64,000 bases of DNA from Ruminococcus flavefaciens (GCF_900116855.1 NZ_UETD01000004.1:271769-335768), one strand, 5' to 3'. Positions 21,751 to 30,595 are shown, counted from the stretch's first letter. The notes: generated by a model not told the origin, from the sequence alone. Translations and numbers: made by a program.

Positions 21751-23712
21751 ATGAACTACACTCACAAAAAGATAACGGCAGCGCTGCTTTCGCTGCTCAT
21801 CATCGGCGGAACAGCTCCCGTACTTGGCAGGGCAGATGTTTTCAGACCCGTTGTGGCTTCTGCCATTGATAATAATGTTATCACCTATGACGAGACCACT
21901 CATGTGCTCACCCTCAGAGGCGAATTTGACAACTACACTCTTGAAAAGTACAAGGATAAAGGCGTAAAGACCATCGTTGCCGAGGAAGGCGCTGCTCTGG
22001 TGGAGTATGCAGCTTTTCTGTTCAGGGACTTCAAGACTGTCGAGAAGATAGACCTGACAAATCTGGACGCTTCCAGAGCGAAATATGTTTATGATATGTT
22101 TGAGAACTGTACAGCTCTGAAGGAAGTAAAGCTTCCTGATTTCACCAATACATCGATCACAGATGTCTCATGGATGTTCTATAACTGCTATTCTCTTGAG
22201 AATATCGACCTCAGTAAGCTTAATACACCGAATGTAACAAACTTCCGCGGTATGTTTTCCGGCTGTTTATCATTAAAAACTCTTGATGTATCCTGCCTGG
22301 ACACTTCAAACGCCACCGACATACAGAATATGTTTGAAAAATGCAGCGTTCTGAAAAACATTGATCTCTCATCATGGGATACAAAAAATCTGGTGTATTT
22401 CAGTTATCTGTTCCAGGACTGTACAAGCCTTGAGAAGGTCGACCTGTCAGGCTTGAACACTTCTAAATCACCGGGAGCAAGTGATGTATTCTTTAATTGT
22501 GCAAAGCTTCGCGATATTGATCTTTCCGCATTAGATACTTCCAATATGACATGGATGAGTGGATGGTTCGGATGCTGTTATTCTCTTGAAAATGTCAATT
22601 TCAATGTTCTTGACACATCTGATGTTAATACTATGCGGGGACTGTTCTCAAACTGCACAAGTCTGAAGTCACTTGACCTCAGCGGTATGGACACATCGCG
22701 CCTATATGATGCATCATCCATGTTTTATAACTGCCCGTTACTGAAAGAACTTGACCTGAGCTGCATTGATACCTCGAACCTGATCCAGATGAACGATATG
22801 TTCAAAGGCGATAAGAAACTGGAGCATCTGGATCTCAGCAGCTCCAATTTCGACAAGGTAACTTCTGCCTCCGATGTGTTCAAGGAGTGCGACACTCTTG
22901 CTCCCTATATCTCCACCATCAACGGCGCAAGCATCAGTCTTGACGGCGACATCAGCGTGAACTACTATGTGACCCTCGGAAGCTCTGCTTCAAAGGCAGT
23001 CCTCATCGGTCCCAACGGCGCTGTACTCATAGACGACCTTGCTTCTTGCAAGCGCGAAAACGGCTCATACAAGTTCAGCTATCCCGTTAACGCTGTACAG
23101 ATGAGCGATGAGGTCACTCTGAAAGTATACAGTGACGACGGAAAACAGCACATTATCCTCAAGAGCAGCGGCGCCCCTGCTTCATATGCAAAGGGAGCTT
23201 ACAGCGTAAGGAGCTATGTTGCTGATTCGGGCAAGTATCTGTCCGACACAAAACTCACCGCACTGGTCGAGGCTCTTAACAATTACGGCTATGCTGCCGA
23301 GAATTTCTTCTTTGACAAAGGGTTCACAGTCAGCGGCATAAGCGGCGTCAAAAAGAGCGATGTTGAGGCTTACAAGCCCACATTCGGCACCGATCCCGCT
23401 GTATCACTGGTGATGGGCTCAGAGACTTCTCTCAGGTTCTATACCCTCAGCGATAATGTCAGGATCGACGACGCAAAGGCAACAGCAAAGACAAGTCAGT
23501 TCGGCAGATTTTACGAGATAAAGAATATCCCCGCACATGAGCTTCTGAAGCCTCACAAGCTCACTGTTGACGGCAATGACTACACAGTGACTCCCATGGC
23601 ATATGTATACAGAGTGCTGGACAACAGCGCCGCTTCCAATAAGCTCAAAGACGTCGCAAAGGCAGTATATGTCTACGCAAAGGCTGCCGAAACATACATG
23701 AACGCACAGTAA
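21751..23712 (+). CDS. BspA-family leucine-rich repeat surface protein
   Basis: A 653-residue secreted protein. Residues 1-30 form a signal peptide. From about residue 85 to 385 there are around a dozen 23-25-residue repeats of the type LxxIDLSxLDTSNxTxMxxMFxxC, the DUF285/BspA leucine-rich form. Residues 390-653 form a separate, strand-rich domain without a motif I can name. No wall-sorting signal or membrane helix ends the protein. BspA-type repeats serve in adhesion to host or plant surfaces or to other microbes in other species; the ligand here is unknown. A 31-residue peptide gene follows after 14 nt. Confidence 0.9.
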   Translation: MNYTHKKITAALLSLLIIGGTAPVLGRADVFRPVVASAIDNNVITYDETTHVLTLRGEFDNYTLEKYKDKGVKTIVAEEGAALVEYAAFLFRDFKTVEKIDLTNLDASRAKYVYDMFENCTALKEVKLPDFTNTSITDVSWMFYNCYSLENIDLSKLNTPNVTNFRGMFSGCLSLKTLDVSCLDTSNATDIQNMFEKCSVLKNIDLSSWDTKNLVYFSYLFQDCTSLEKVDLSGLNTSKSPGASDVFFNCAKLRDIDLSALDTSNMTWMSGWFGCCYSLENVNFNVLDTSDVNTMRGLFSNCTSLKSLDLSGMDTSRLYDASSMFYNCPLLKELDLSCIDTSNLIQMNDMFKGDKKLEHLDLSSSNFDKVTSASDVFKECDTLAPYISTINGASISLDGDISVNYYVTLGSSASKAVLIGPNGAVLIDDLASCKRENGSYKFSYPVNAVQMSDEVTLKVYSDDGKQHIILKSSGAPASYAKGAYSVRSYVADSGKYLSDTKLTALVEALNNYGYAAENFFFDKGFTVSGISGVKKSDVEAYKPTFGTDPAVSLVMGSETSLRFYTLSDNVRIDDAKATAKTSQFGRFYEIKNIPAHELLKPHKLTVDGNDYTVTPMAYVYRVLDNSAASNKLKDVAKAVYVYAKAAETYMNAQ

Positions 23713-23726
23713 CAAGGAGGTAACTC

Positions 23727-23822
23727 ATGAAGGAAAAGTATATCGTTCCCGAGATGGAGCTTGTAATGTTCGAGAACGAGGACGTTATCACAACCAGCGA
23801 TCCCGAGCTTCCGCCCCAGTAA
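23727..23822 (+). CDS. Conserved-looking 31-residue peptide gene
   Basis: ATG 23727 to TAA 23822, with AAGGAGG 7 nt upstream and only 14 nt after the BspA-like gene. The peptide has the layout KYxxPExELVxFExEDVITTS followed by a short Pro-rich acidic end (PELPPQ). From memory, similar short proteins with a YxxPxxE start and an EDVITTS core occur widely in gut Clostridia and Bacteroidia, often unannotated; function unknown. No modifying enzyme or exporter adjoins it. The strong ribosome site and the family-like layout support real coding. Confidence 0.65.
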   Translation: MKEKYIVPEMELVMFENEDVITTSDPELPPQ

Positions 23823-23837
23823 ACCGAATAAACAGAC

Positions 23838-23872
23838 AAAGCTCCGTGGTTATCCCCGGGGCTTGTTTTCGT
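23838..23872 (+). terminator. Probable terminator after the BspA/peptide unit
   Basis: An AAGC(T)CCG...CGGGGCTT stem followed by GTTTTCG; moderately weak T-run. Confidence 0.5.
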
Positions 23873-23948
23873 CTGTATACTTTTATATCGTTATTATTCA
23901 ATAAATTCTCATTCCTTCCCAAATATTGCCTTGTACATAAAAAAGTAC

Positions 23949-23977
23949 TTGACTTTTTCGCGCTGTGGGTATATAAT
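23949..23977 (+). promoter_or_regulatory. Sigma-A promoter for the NUDIX gene
   Basis: TTGACT (23949-23954), 17-nt spacer, TATAAT (23972-23977), about 65 nt before the chosen start. Confidence 0.85.
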
Positions 23978-24042
23978 GTATAGCGCTGTGGTGTGAAAAC
24001 ACGGCATTTTTTACGGGTAAAATGAGATTTATGGAGTGTATT

Positions 24043-24834
24043 ATGGAAGACGTTGAGATCTATCTTAGCAGACTTTCGGCAGCTGATAAGCTCTATGCCG
24101 AGACTGCAAAAAAGCTTGGAAAAAAGGATATAACCGACAGATTCACACTGGCAGGAGCTGTTGCCGAGATCGGCGCTCCTGCTTCATATAAGCTGTATGT
24201 TTCCGACGAGGACATTGAAAACAGCACCATCGACGAGATAAAGGCGGTCTTTACCGAGGCTGCCGAGGAGGAGCCCGATATCAAGGTGGAGTTCATCTGT
24301 GATGAGTTCCTCAACCTCATCGACGACAAGGCAAGGATAACTGCCGAAAGCAAGCCGAGAACTGCTGTTCACAGGGACGGCGACCTTCACCCGACTGTCC
24401 ATATATGGATGATAAAGCGCCGCGATATGGGAGTTTTCGTGCTTCTCCAGAAGCGCGCTCACGAAAAGGACATCAACCCCGACTGCTATGACGTTTCCGC
24501 AGCAGGTCACGTTACTCAGGGAGAGGAGTTCCGCCAAACCGCCCTCAAAGAGGTACGCGAGGAGCTTGGACTGAACATTGATCGCAGTCAGCTGGAGTTC
24601 ATCGGTCTCAGGAGAGCCTGCTACTCCAAGGGCAGCATCAAGGACAACGAGCTGGCGGCTGTTTATATCTGCCGCGAGAAGATAAATATTGAGGACCTCA
24701 CTCTCCAGTCGTCGGAGGTGGCAGAGGTCTGCTGGGCAGAGATAGACGAGCTGCTCTCCATAATGAAGTACGAGGATATCCCCAACTGCATCTCCCTCGA
24801 GGAGCTTGACATGATAAAGAAAGCGGTATTCTGA
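24043..24834 (+). CDS. NUDIX hydrolase
   Basis: A 263-residue protein. The C-terminal half holds a complete NUDIX box, GHVTQGEEFRQTALKEVREELGL (quoted as G-x5-E-x7-REELG), preceded by HPTVHIWMI and LLQKRAHEKD as in IPP-isomerase-like NUDIX proteins. The N-terminal 110 residues are an acidic helical extension that I do not recognise. The family hydrolyses nucleoside diphosphates linked to another moiety; the substrate is open. ATG 24043 is preferred over 24022 because GGAG lies 6 nt before it. It stands alone with its own promoter and terminator. Confidence 0.88.
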   Translation: MEDVEIYLSRLSAADKLYAETAKKLGKKDITDRFTLAGAVAEIGAPASYKLYVSDEDIENSTIDEIKAVFTEAAEEEPDIKVEFICDEFLNLIDDKARITAESKPRTAVHRDGDLHPTVHIWMIKRRDMGVFVLLQKRAHEKDINPDCYDVSAAGHVTQGEEFRQTALKEVREELGLNIDRSQLEFIGLRRACYSKGSIKDNELAAVYICREKINIEDLTLQSSEVAEVCWAEIDELLSIMKYEDIPNCISLEELDMIKKAVF

Positions 24835-24873
24835 TAAAAAGGCTTCCGAGCAATTCGGATACTCACATAAAAG

Positions 24874-24917
24874 TTATGCCCCTGAGCACATTGTAACGCT
24901 CGGGGGCATTGTGTTTG
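24874..24917 (+). terminator. Intrinsic terminator of the NUDIX gene
   Basis: ATGCCCCTGAGC...GCTCGGGGGCAT, a near-perfect 12-bp stem, followed by a T-rich stretch. Confidence 0.75.
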
Positions 24918-24940
24918 TTTAGCGCAAGAGCTAAAAAGAA

Positions 24941-24983
24941 AAGCCATAGTACTCCTGACTGTTGATCGGAAATACTATGGCTT
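24941..24983 (-). terminator. Hairpin 3' of the minus-strand repeat protein gene
   Basis: AAGCCATAGTA...TACTATGGCTT inverted repeat; on the minus strand it is followed by TTCTTTTTAGC. It lies about 45 nt beyond the stop at 25027. Confidence 0.65.
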
Positions 24984-25026
24984 AAAACTTCAATAGCAGT
25001 GCTGCCCTTATACGGGAGCCTTTGTT

Positions 25027-25698
25027 TTATTCGACCTGCGGAGCTGCCGCCGCGCCGCCGCCTTCAACGGGAGCAGGTGTACCGCCACCCTCTACGGGAG
25101 CAGGAGTGCCGCCGCCTTCAACGGGAGCAGGTTCTTCGCCTGTGCCGCCGCCGGGTATCTCAGTGCCGCCGCCGGGTATCTCTGTACCGCCGCCGGGTAT
25201 CTCTGTACCTGTGCCGCCCTGAAGACCGCCCAGACCGCCTTCGCCCTGATAGCCGCCCTGACCGCTGCCTGTGCCCTGACCTTCGCCTGCATAGCCGCCC
25301 TCGGATGCCGTGGTGGTTGTGGGAACATAGTACTGGTTGGGAAATTCACCTGTGGGGATACGCTGATCCATATAGAAGCCCGAGCCCGATGTAAGCTTGT
25401 GGGTCGTATAGCTCTTTGCTGTGGTTCGTGAAGCAGTAGTTGTCTTTGAGCCCTTGGCTACCATTATATCGTCGTTCACGGTAGTTGTGACTGCTGTGGT
25501 GACAGCTGTTCCCGTAACGTCCTGCTTATAGATGCTTTCGCGTCCGAAGCTGGATATCACTTTTTCAGAGGGAGTGATGGGGAACATTACAAAGAATAAA
25601 AGTATTAAAGCCGTAAGTGCGATGAAACAGCCGCAAGACACGAGGGTTATCTTTGTGGATCTTCTCAGATTACTGAAAACGCCGTTTCCTTTACTCAT
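25027..25698 (-). CDS. Single-pass membrane protein with Gly/Pro repeat tail
   Basis: A 223-residue protein. A short basic N-terminus precedes one membrane helix (about residues 17-38), then a Thr/Val-rich linker (TAVTTAVTTTV) and two kinds of tandem repeats: three to four GGGTEIP units and three GGGTPAPVE units, ending GAAAAPQVE. No enzymatic domain is seen. The repeats are nearly identical at the DNA level, so their number may vary between strains. It could be a flexible surface or wall-spanning stalk; this is only a guess from composition. Confidence 0.75.
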   Translation of the reverse strand: MSKGNGVFSNLRRSTKITLVSCGCFIALTALILLFFVMFPITPSEKVISSFGRESIYKQDVTGTAVTTAVTTTVNDDIMVAKGSKTTTASRTTAKSYTTHKLTSGSGFYMDQRIPTGEFPNQYYVPTTTTASEGGYAGEGQGTGSGQGGYQGEGGLGGLQGGTGTEIPGGGTEIPGGGTEIPGGGTGEEPAPVEGGGTPAPVEGGGTPAPVEGGGAAAAPQVE

Positions 25699-25734
25699 TA
25701 AATAAACACGCTCCTAATAAAATAGATATAAAAT

Positions 25735-25763
25735 ATTATACTACGAATGTCGGAAAAAGTCAA
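25735..25763 (-). promoter_or_regulatory. Sigma-A promoter for the Gly/Pro repeat protein
   Basis: On the minus strand TTGACT (25763-25758), 17-nt spacer, TATAAT (25740-25735). Confidence 0.8.
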
Positions 25764-25812
25764 GTCAAAGAACAGCCTTCTATGTGATAGGAGAATGAAA
25801 ATTGCGGTCTGT

Positions 25813-25857
25813 ATAAAAAAGCAGGATACTGCCCGTTAAATTGGAGAGTATCCTGCC
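25813..25857 (-). terminator. Intrinsic terminator of the GH9 gene
   Basis: On the minus strand AGGATACT-CTCC...-AGTATCCT with flanking GC pairs (GCAGGATACT/AGTATCCTGC) followed by TTTTTT, 7 nt beyond the GH9 stop. Confidence 0.88.
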
Positions 25858-25863
25858 TGCCGT

Positions 25864-28581
25864 TTATTGCTTTTTCTTCAGCTTTGCCATCTTGTAGATG
25901 AACAGCTCAAGAGAGATGAGACCTATTACTGCGGCTCCCGAAATGAGAGCGAGCTTGATGAGTCCCGTGTTGTCCTTTTCCTTGGTATCGCTGTCCTTTT
26001 CGGACTTTTCAGCCTTGGCGGTGGTCTTTTCCGCCTTGTTGTCCTTCTTCTTTGAGGTGGTGGTCTTTTCCTCCTCATCGTCGTCGTCCTTGTCGGACTT
26101 CTTTCCGTTGCTGTGGGGAGTTATGATTATTCCCTCATCGCTTGCCTCCTGAGCTATAAAGCCTGCAAGCCATGCCAGCGATCCGTTCCAGTTGATGGTA
26201 CACTCGTTTACCGACCATGCCTCGATATTGTCAAGGTAGCACTTCTGGGGCGGTATCTCGCCCTTCTTCCAGCCCGAGCCTCTTACCCACGGATCCTGCA
26301 TACCCGAATTGGGGCCGCCCGACATTACTCCGCTGGGAGCCATGGGGAAATCCTCGTCTATCTGGTGTGCCCAGAAGCGGTGGTGAGGATACTCGATGGC
26401 GTGAGTGCCGTAGCCTGTAACGTATGAGTAGTCCATGGGGTTCCTGCCGAGGATGTAGTCCATACCGCCGATAGCTCCGTCCAGATAGTGCTCATCGCCG
26501 GTGAGGAGGTATGCGTAAGCCATAATGATGGAGTTGTCGGTAACAAAGGAGTTGGAGCCCCAGAGATAGCCCTCGTCGCTGTCGTTGTAGCTGAGGGTGC
26601 TCTGACCGTAGGGGAGCCCGTAGCCCTGATTTTCTTCAAGCGAGAGATAGCTGTCGGAGGTTGAGACTATTGCCTCGTTGATTATCTCCACATCGCCCTT
26701 GTCGAACTTCTCGGGATTGAGGGCAGCGCTCAGTGTGCCGAGAGCACCTGTGTTGCCCCAGTCGAAGCTTCCCACGGAGTCAACGCTCTCGCCGCCGCCC
26801 AGAGTATTGGGCACGTCAAGGAAGAACTTGTTCTCGGCGGCTTCGTCGTAGTAGTCCTCGTTGCCTGTGGTGATGAAAAGTTCCAGAGCCGCCCAGCAGA
26901 ACTCGTCCTCAACATCGGTATCGCCGTAGGCTCCGCCGCCTATGGACTCGTCAAGGGGAGCATACATATCAGGGTGCTCCTTGGCGGCTGCAAAGGCTTT
27001 TTCCGCAGCTTCGAGACACTCGTCAGCGAAGTCGCTGTCGTAGTCCTTCCAGAGTCGGGCTGCCTGAGCGCCGCAGGCTGCAAGGTTGAGAGTTGCTGCT
27101 GTCGTGGGAGGCTTTACGATACGCTTCATATCGTCGTCCGCAGGAGCTAATCCCAGAGCCGTCCACTTCTCGTCGTGAGCCTTGTGGTAGACCATTCCCT
27201 CGTATTTGCCGCTGTCCACCATCATTTTCAGCATCCACTCCATCTCCCAGCGAGCCTCGTCAAGGAGGTCGGGAGCGCCGTTCACGTTTTCGGGAATGAG
27301 CATGGTGCTGTCGGCATATGCGTCCTCAAAGCCGTATTTCAGGGCGGTCTCGTACTGGTTCTGCATGAGCCACAGTGAGAGTCCGCCGTTTACAACGTAT
27401 TTTCCGTGGTCGCCTGCGTCATACCAGCCGCCTGTAACGTCGATGGTGCCGCTGCTTCCGCTGTATCCCCATGTCTGCTCTATCTCCGCGGAGTCCTTTG
27501 TGTGACCTGCCGCACGGGCAAGAGACTTTGTGTCGCCCGAGGAGATGAAGTCCTCCTCTATCTCAATGCCGCTTCGGTTCTGGTAGAAGTAGTTGAGGGC
27601 GTCGTACAGCAGGGAGGAGTATTTCTCCGAGCCGTCTATATCAAATTCACGGCTGACATTGCCGTCCTCGTCCTCGAGGGTGTAGGTGCCTGCCTTGGTG
27701 AAGTCGCTGAAGTCAAGGATATGTACGCTGTCGTCGGAGTCCCTGTCCTCGCCGAAGGGCTTGCTCTTGCCCTCGTATACCACCTTGCCGGACTCGTCCT
27801 TCAGAGTGAAGTCAACGGGCTTCTTTGAGTCGGAGAGTAGGGTAGCTCTCTTGGCTCTGTCGGTGAAGTATCCCACCTGATTGGTGAGTATCCCTGCGCG
27901 TTCATAGGGCTCTTCCTCGGGATAGTCGTTTTCGTCGCTTGTAAGGTCGATGAGTGACATATTGTCAAAGGTTATGACTGTTCCTGCGGGGAAGCACTTG
28001 TCTGGAGTAAACTCTCCGTCGCCGCCCAGATGGAATGCCCACTCAGCCACCTCAACGGTCTTGTCCGCAGTAAAGGTGTGCTCCTCCTTCTTGGTCTCGC
28101 CCTTGTTTATCTGGAGACGTTCCCATGAGGAGTCAAGGTTTGCGCCGTTGTCATCCATATTGTTGTGCCATACCTCCACCTTTCCGTCGAGGTTGCCTAT
28201 CTTGGTGTAGTATTTTCCGCTTTCGGAAGCGGTCATCTCATAGGACACCTTGTACTTGTGTCCCGATACTATGGTAAGTCCTCTGTGTCGGAACTGGCAG
28301 TCCCAGCGGTCCTCGCCGCCCTCGGAAGCACCGCCTGTGTTGATTATCTCAACGGAATAGACTCCGTCATCGATATCGAAGTCCATCTCGCCGGGAGCAG
28401 ACTCAACGATATGCCACGGGAGACCCACGCCGTCGTCGAAATCCGTCTGACCAAGCTGCTGACCCGCGTATGCGGTAACAGGTGAAAGCTCTGCACAAAC
28501 GGGCACTAAAGCGCCTGCGGTAACTGCTGCGGCTGCAAGCAAAGACACTGCGCTGCCTATGAGCCTATGCTTTTTCCTCAT
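25864..28581 (-). CDS. GH9 cellulase with CBM4-like module and C-terminal membrane anchor
   Basis: A 905-residue secreted endoglucanase-type enzyme. The order is: signal peptide (1-30); a CBM4-like beta-sandwich (about 42-215, ending FDNMSLID); a cellulase N-terminal Ig-like domain (about 228-315); the GH9 catalytic domain (about 325-810). The latter has WYDAGDHGKYV (catalytic Asp near 390) and SVNECTINWNGSLAW (acid/base Glu near 793). A charged Lys/Glu/Asp/Thr linker (about 815-870) and a membrane helix (about 876-896) with a basic end close the protein. It should cut beta-1,4-glucan chains at the cell surface. There is no dockerin, so it is tethered rather than cellulosomal. Confidence 0.93.
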   Translation of the reverse strand: MRKKHRLIGSAVSLLAAAAVTAGALVPVCAELSPVTAYAGQQLGQTDFDDGVGLPWHIVESAPGEMDFDIDDGVYSVEIINTGGASEGGEDRWDCQFRHRGLTIVSGHKYKVSYEMTASESGKYYTKIGNLDGKVEVWHNNMDDNGANLDSSWERLQINKGETKKEEHTFTADKTVEVAEWAFHLGGDGEFTPDKCFPAGTVITFDNMSLIDLTSDENDYPEEEPYERAGILTNQVGYFTDRAKRATLLSDSKKPVDFTLKDESGKVVYEGKSKPFGEDRDSDDSVHILDFSDFTKAGTYTLEDEDGNVSREFDIDGSEKYSSLLYDALNYFYQNRSGIEIEEDFISSGDTKSLARAAGHTKDSAEIEQTWGYSGSSGTIDVTGGWYDAGDHGKYVVNGGLSLWLMQNQYETALKYGFEDAYADSTMLIPENVNGAPDLLDEARWEMEWMLKMMVDSGKYEGMVYHKAHDEKWTALGLAPADDDMKRIVKPPTTAATLNLAACGAQAARLWKDYDSDFADECLEAAEKAFAAAKEHPDMYAPLDESIGGGAYGDTDVEDEFCWAALELFITTGNEDYYDEAAENKFFLDVPNTLGGGESVDSVGSFDWGNTGALGTLSAALNPEKFDKGDVEIINEAIVSTSDSYLSLEENQGYGLPYGQSTLSYNDSDEGYLWGSNSFVTDNSIIMAYAYLLTGDEHYLDGAIGGMDYILGRNPMDYSYVTGYGTHAIEYPHHRFWAHQIDEDFPMAPSGVMSGGPNSGMQDPWVRGSGWKKGEIPPQKCYLDNIEAWSVNECTINWNGSLAWLAGFIAQEASDEGIIITPHSNGKKSDKDDDDEEEKTTTSKKKDNKAEKTTAKAEKSEKDSDTKEKDNTGLIKLALISGAAVIGLISLELFIYKMAKLKKKQ

Positions 28582-28802
28582 TCAAAAAACCTCCGTTTTT
28601 CAGTGATTTTAATATCCCCGCTAATACTTTAATACTAATACTTTTTTTGTGCCATGTAAAGTGGAGCAAAAGAAAATTTACAAATTGCCGCTCCAAAACG
28701 GCAAATTTGCTTATAAAAATGGTATTATCCGCGGATATTTCGGTGAATTAGACTATTTACCGTCGGAAATGACGAAATGACTTAAATTATAGTATGTTAC
28801 AC

Positions 28803-28831
28803 TTGATTTCTTTGCTCCGATATGTTATAAT
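28803..28831 (+). promoter_or_regulatory. Sigma-A promoter for the CapD-like gene
   Basis: TTGATT (28803-28808), 17-nt spacer, TATAAT (28826-28831). The 418-bp gap 28582-28999 holds this promoter, an AT-rich GH9 upstream region without a clear consensus promoter, and a structured leader. Confidence 0.75.
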
Positions 28832-28837
28832 GGTATT

Positions 28838-28999
28838 AAAGTGGAATAATCTGCATTGATAATGTTTGCGTCCGCAGACGGTGAAACTCTTTTATGGGGC
28901 TGAGCCGTTTTTCTGCGGAGAAAAAGCTTTTTCAGATACAGAATCAAGCTTGTAATAAAGATTAATCCGCCTCAGGAAGCGGAGTTTGGGAGGTTTATT
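28838..28999 (+). promoter_or_regulatory. Structured 5' leader of the CapD-like gene
   Basis: About 160 nt between the promoter and the GTG start. TCCGCAG+ACGG (28871-28881) can pair with CCGT (28905-28908) and CTGCGGA (28913-28919), and TCCGC-CTCAGGAA-GCGGA forms a second hairpin around 28966-28983 close to the ribosome site. No known riboswitch motif recognised. Confidence 0.4.
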
Positions 29000-30535
29000 G
29001 TGGAAGCGGAGGTAAAATACTGCATCAACGCTAAGAGGACCATGATAATCGGAGGAGGCAGTGCCTGCAGGATGCTGCTCACCGAGATTTTCAATGCACA
29101 GAAGTCGCCCTATAAGGATGACAAGTATTCTGCACAGTTCGATCCTGTTTGTATTATCGACAATGATCCTGCAAAGCTCGGCAAGGAAGTGCTGGGCGTT
29201 AAGGTAGTAGGCAGATCGGAGGAGATCGTTAAGTTTGCCAAGGAATATGAGATAGAACAGCTTATCCTTGCTATCCCGTCCATCACACCCGATGAACGCA
29301 AGGAGATAATCGATTCCTGCAACGAGACAAAGCTCCCCCTGAAGATAGTTCCCTTTATAGGTACTCTCATCCTCGATGATAAGGCTTCTCTCCTCGGACA
29401 GGTCCGTGATATAAAGGTGGAGGAGCTTCTGGGACGAGACCCCATAAAGTTCGACAATAAGGACATCAGGGACTTCATCAGCGGCAAGGTATGTATGGTA
29501 ACAGGCGGCGGCGGAAGCATCGGCTCCGAGCTGGTACGCCAGATCGCAAAGTACAATCCCGAGAGGATCATCATTGTTGACATCTATGAGAATAACGCCT
29601 ATGAGATACAACAGGAGCTTATCATGGACTACGGTGAGGCTCTTGACCTCGTTACTCTCATTGCATCTGTCCGCGATTACTACCGTATGAACCAGATATT
29701 TGAGAAGTACAAGCCCCAGATCGTTTTCCATGCGGCTGCTCACAAGCACGTTCCCCTCATGGAGGACTCTCCCATGGAGGCTATCAAGAACAATGTTGTC
29801 GGCACTTTCAACGTGGCTACTCTTGCACAGTTCCACGATGCCGAGAAGTTCGTCATGATATCAACGGACAAGGCTGTAAATCCCACCAATGCTATGGGAG
29901 CTTCAAAGCGCTGCTGCGAAATGATCGTGCAGTACCTCTCTCAGCAGCATGAGGGCAGGACTGAGTTTGTTACCACAAGATTCGGCAATGTTCTGGGCTC
30001 AAACGGCTCTGTTATACCGCTTTTCAAGAAGCAAATCGAGCAGGGCAAGCCCGTTACCGTAACACATGAGGATATCATCAGATACTTCATGACTATACCC
30101 GAGGCTGTAAGCCTTGTTATGGAGGCTGCTGCCATCGCTCACGGCGGCGAGATATTTGTCCTCGATATGGGACAGCCCGTCAAGATCGTCACACTTGCAG
30201 AGAACCTCATCCGTATGTACGGAAAGGTGCCATATAAAGATGTTCCCATCGTGTTCACAGGTCTCCGTCCGGGTGAGAAGATCAAGGAGGAGCTCCTCAT
30301 GAATGAGGAGGGACTCAAAAAGACCTCAAACAAGCTCATTTTCATCGGTAAGCAGATAGAGATCGAGGAGGAGGAGTTTGCTGCGAGACTGAAGGCTCTC
30401 CGCGACGCCGCCCTCGAAAATGACGAGGAAGTCGCTATAAGCGCCCTCCATGAGATGGTGCCTACCTTCATGAATCCCAATGACTTCAACAAGAAGCAGC
30501 TCCAGACCATAGGCGGAGCTTCCGACAATAAGTAA
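29000..30535 (+). CDS. CapD/FlaA1-like nucleotide-sugar dehydratase, soluble form
   Basis: A 511-residue protein of the UDP-GlcNAc 4,6-dehydratase family. Residues 10-130 form a Rossmann-like CoA_binding_3 domain (MIIGGGSACRML), and about 158-450 an extended SDR domain with VTGGGGSIGSELV, catalytic STDKAVNPTNAMGASKR and GLRPGEKIKEELL. Many relatives have four N-terminal membrane helices; this one starts directly at the Rossmann domain. It would supply a keto-deoxy sugar for surface glycans or glycoproteins. The start is GTG at 29000 with GGGAGG 6 nt upstream. It is a single gene with its own promoter, leader and terminator. Confidence 0.92.
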   Translation: MEAEVKYCINAKRTMIIGGGSACRMLLTEIFNAQKSPYKDDKYSAQFDPVCIIDNDPAKLGKEVLGVKVVGRSEEIVKFAKEYEIEQLILAIPSITPDERKEIIDSCNETKLPLKIVPFIGTLILDDKASLLGQVRDIKVEELLGRDPIKFDNKDIRDFISGKVCMVTGGGGSIGSELVRQIAKYNPERIIIVDIYENNAYEIQQELIMDYGEALDLVTLIASVRDYYRMNQIFEKYKPQIVFHAAAHKHVPLMEDSPMEAIKNNVVGTFNVATLAQFHDAEKFVMISTDKAVNPTNAMGASKRCCEMIVQYLSQQHEGRTEFVTTRFGNVLGSNGSVIPLFKKQIEQGKPVTVTHEDIIRYFMTIPEAVSLVMEAAAIAHGGEIFVLDMGQPVKIVTLAENLIRMYGKVPYKDVPIVFTGLRPGEKIKEELLMNEEGLKKTSNKLIFIGKQIEIEEEEFAARLKALRDAALENDEEVAISALHEMVPTFMNPNDFNKKQLQTIGGASDNK

Positions 30536-30540
30536 TATCA

Positions 30541-30579
30541 CAATGCACTGCGGCATACTGCTGCGGTGCATTTTTTATA
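30541..30579 (+). terminator. Intrinsic terminator of the CapD-like gene
   Basis: AATGCACTGCGGC-ATACT-GCTGCGGTGCATT (13-bp stem with two G-T pairs) followed by TTTT. Confidence 0.85.
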
Positions 30580-30595
30580 TCATTTGATATTTATA

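Noticed and set aside
25022..25394. Plus-strand Pro/Arg-rich frames
   Set aside because: Antisense of the Gly/Pro repeat protein.
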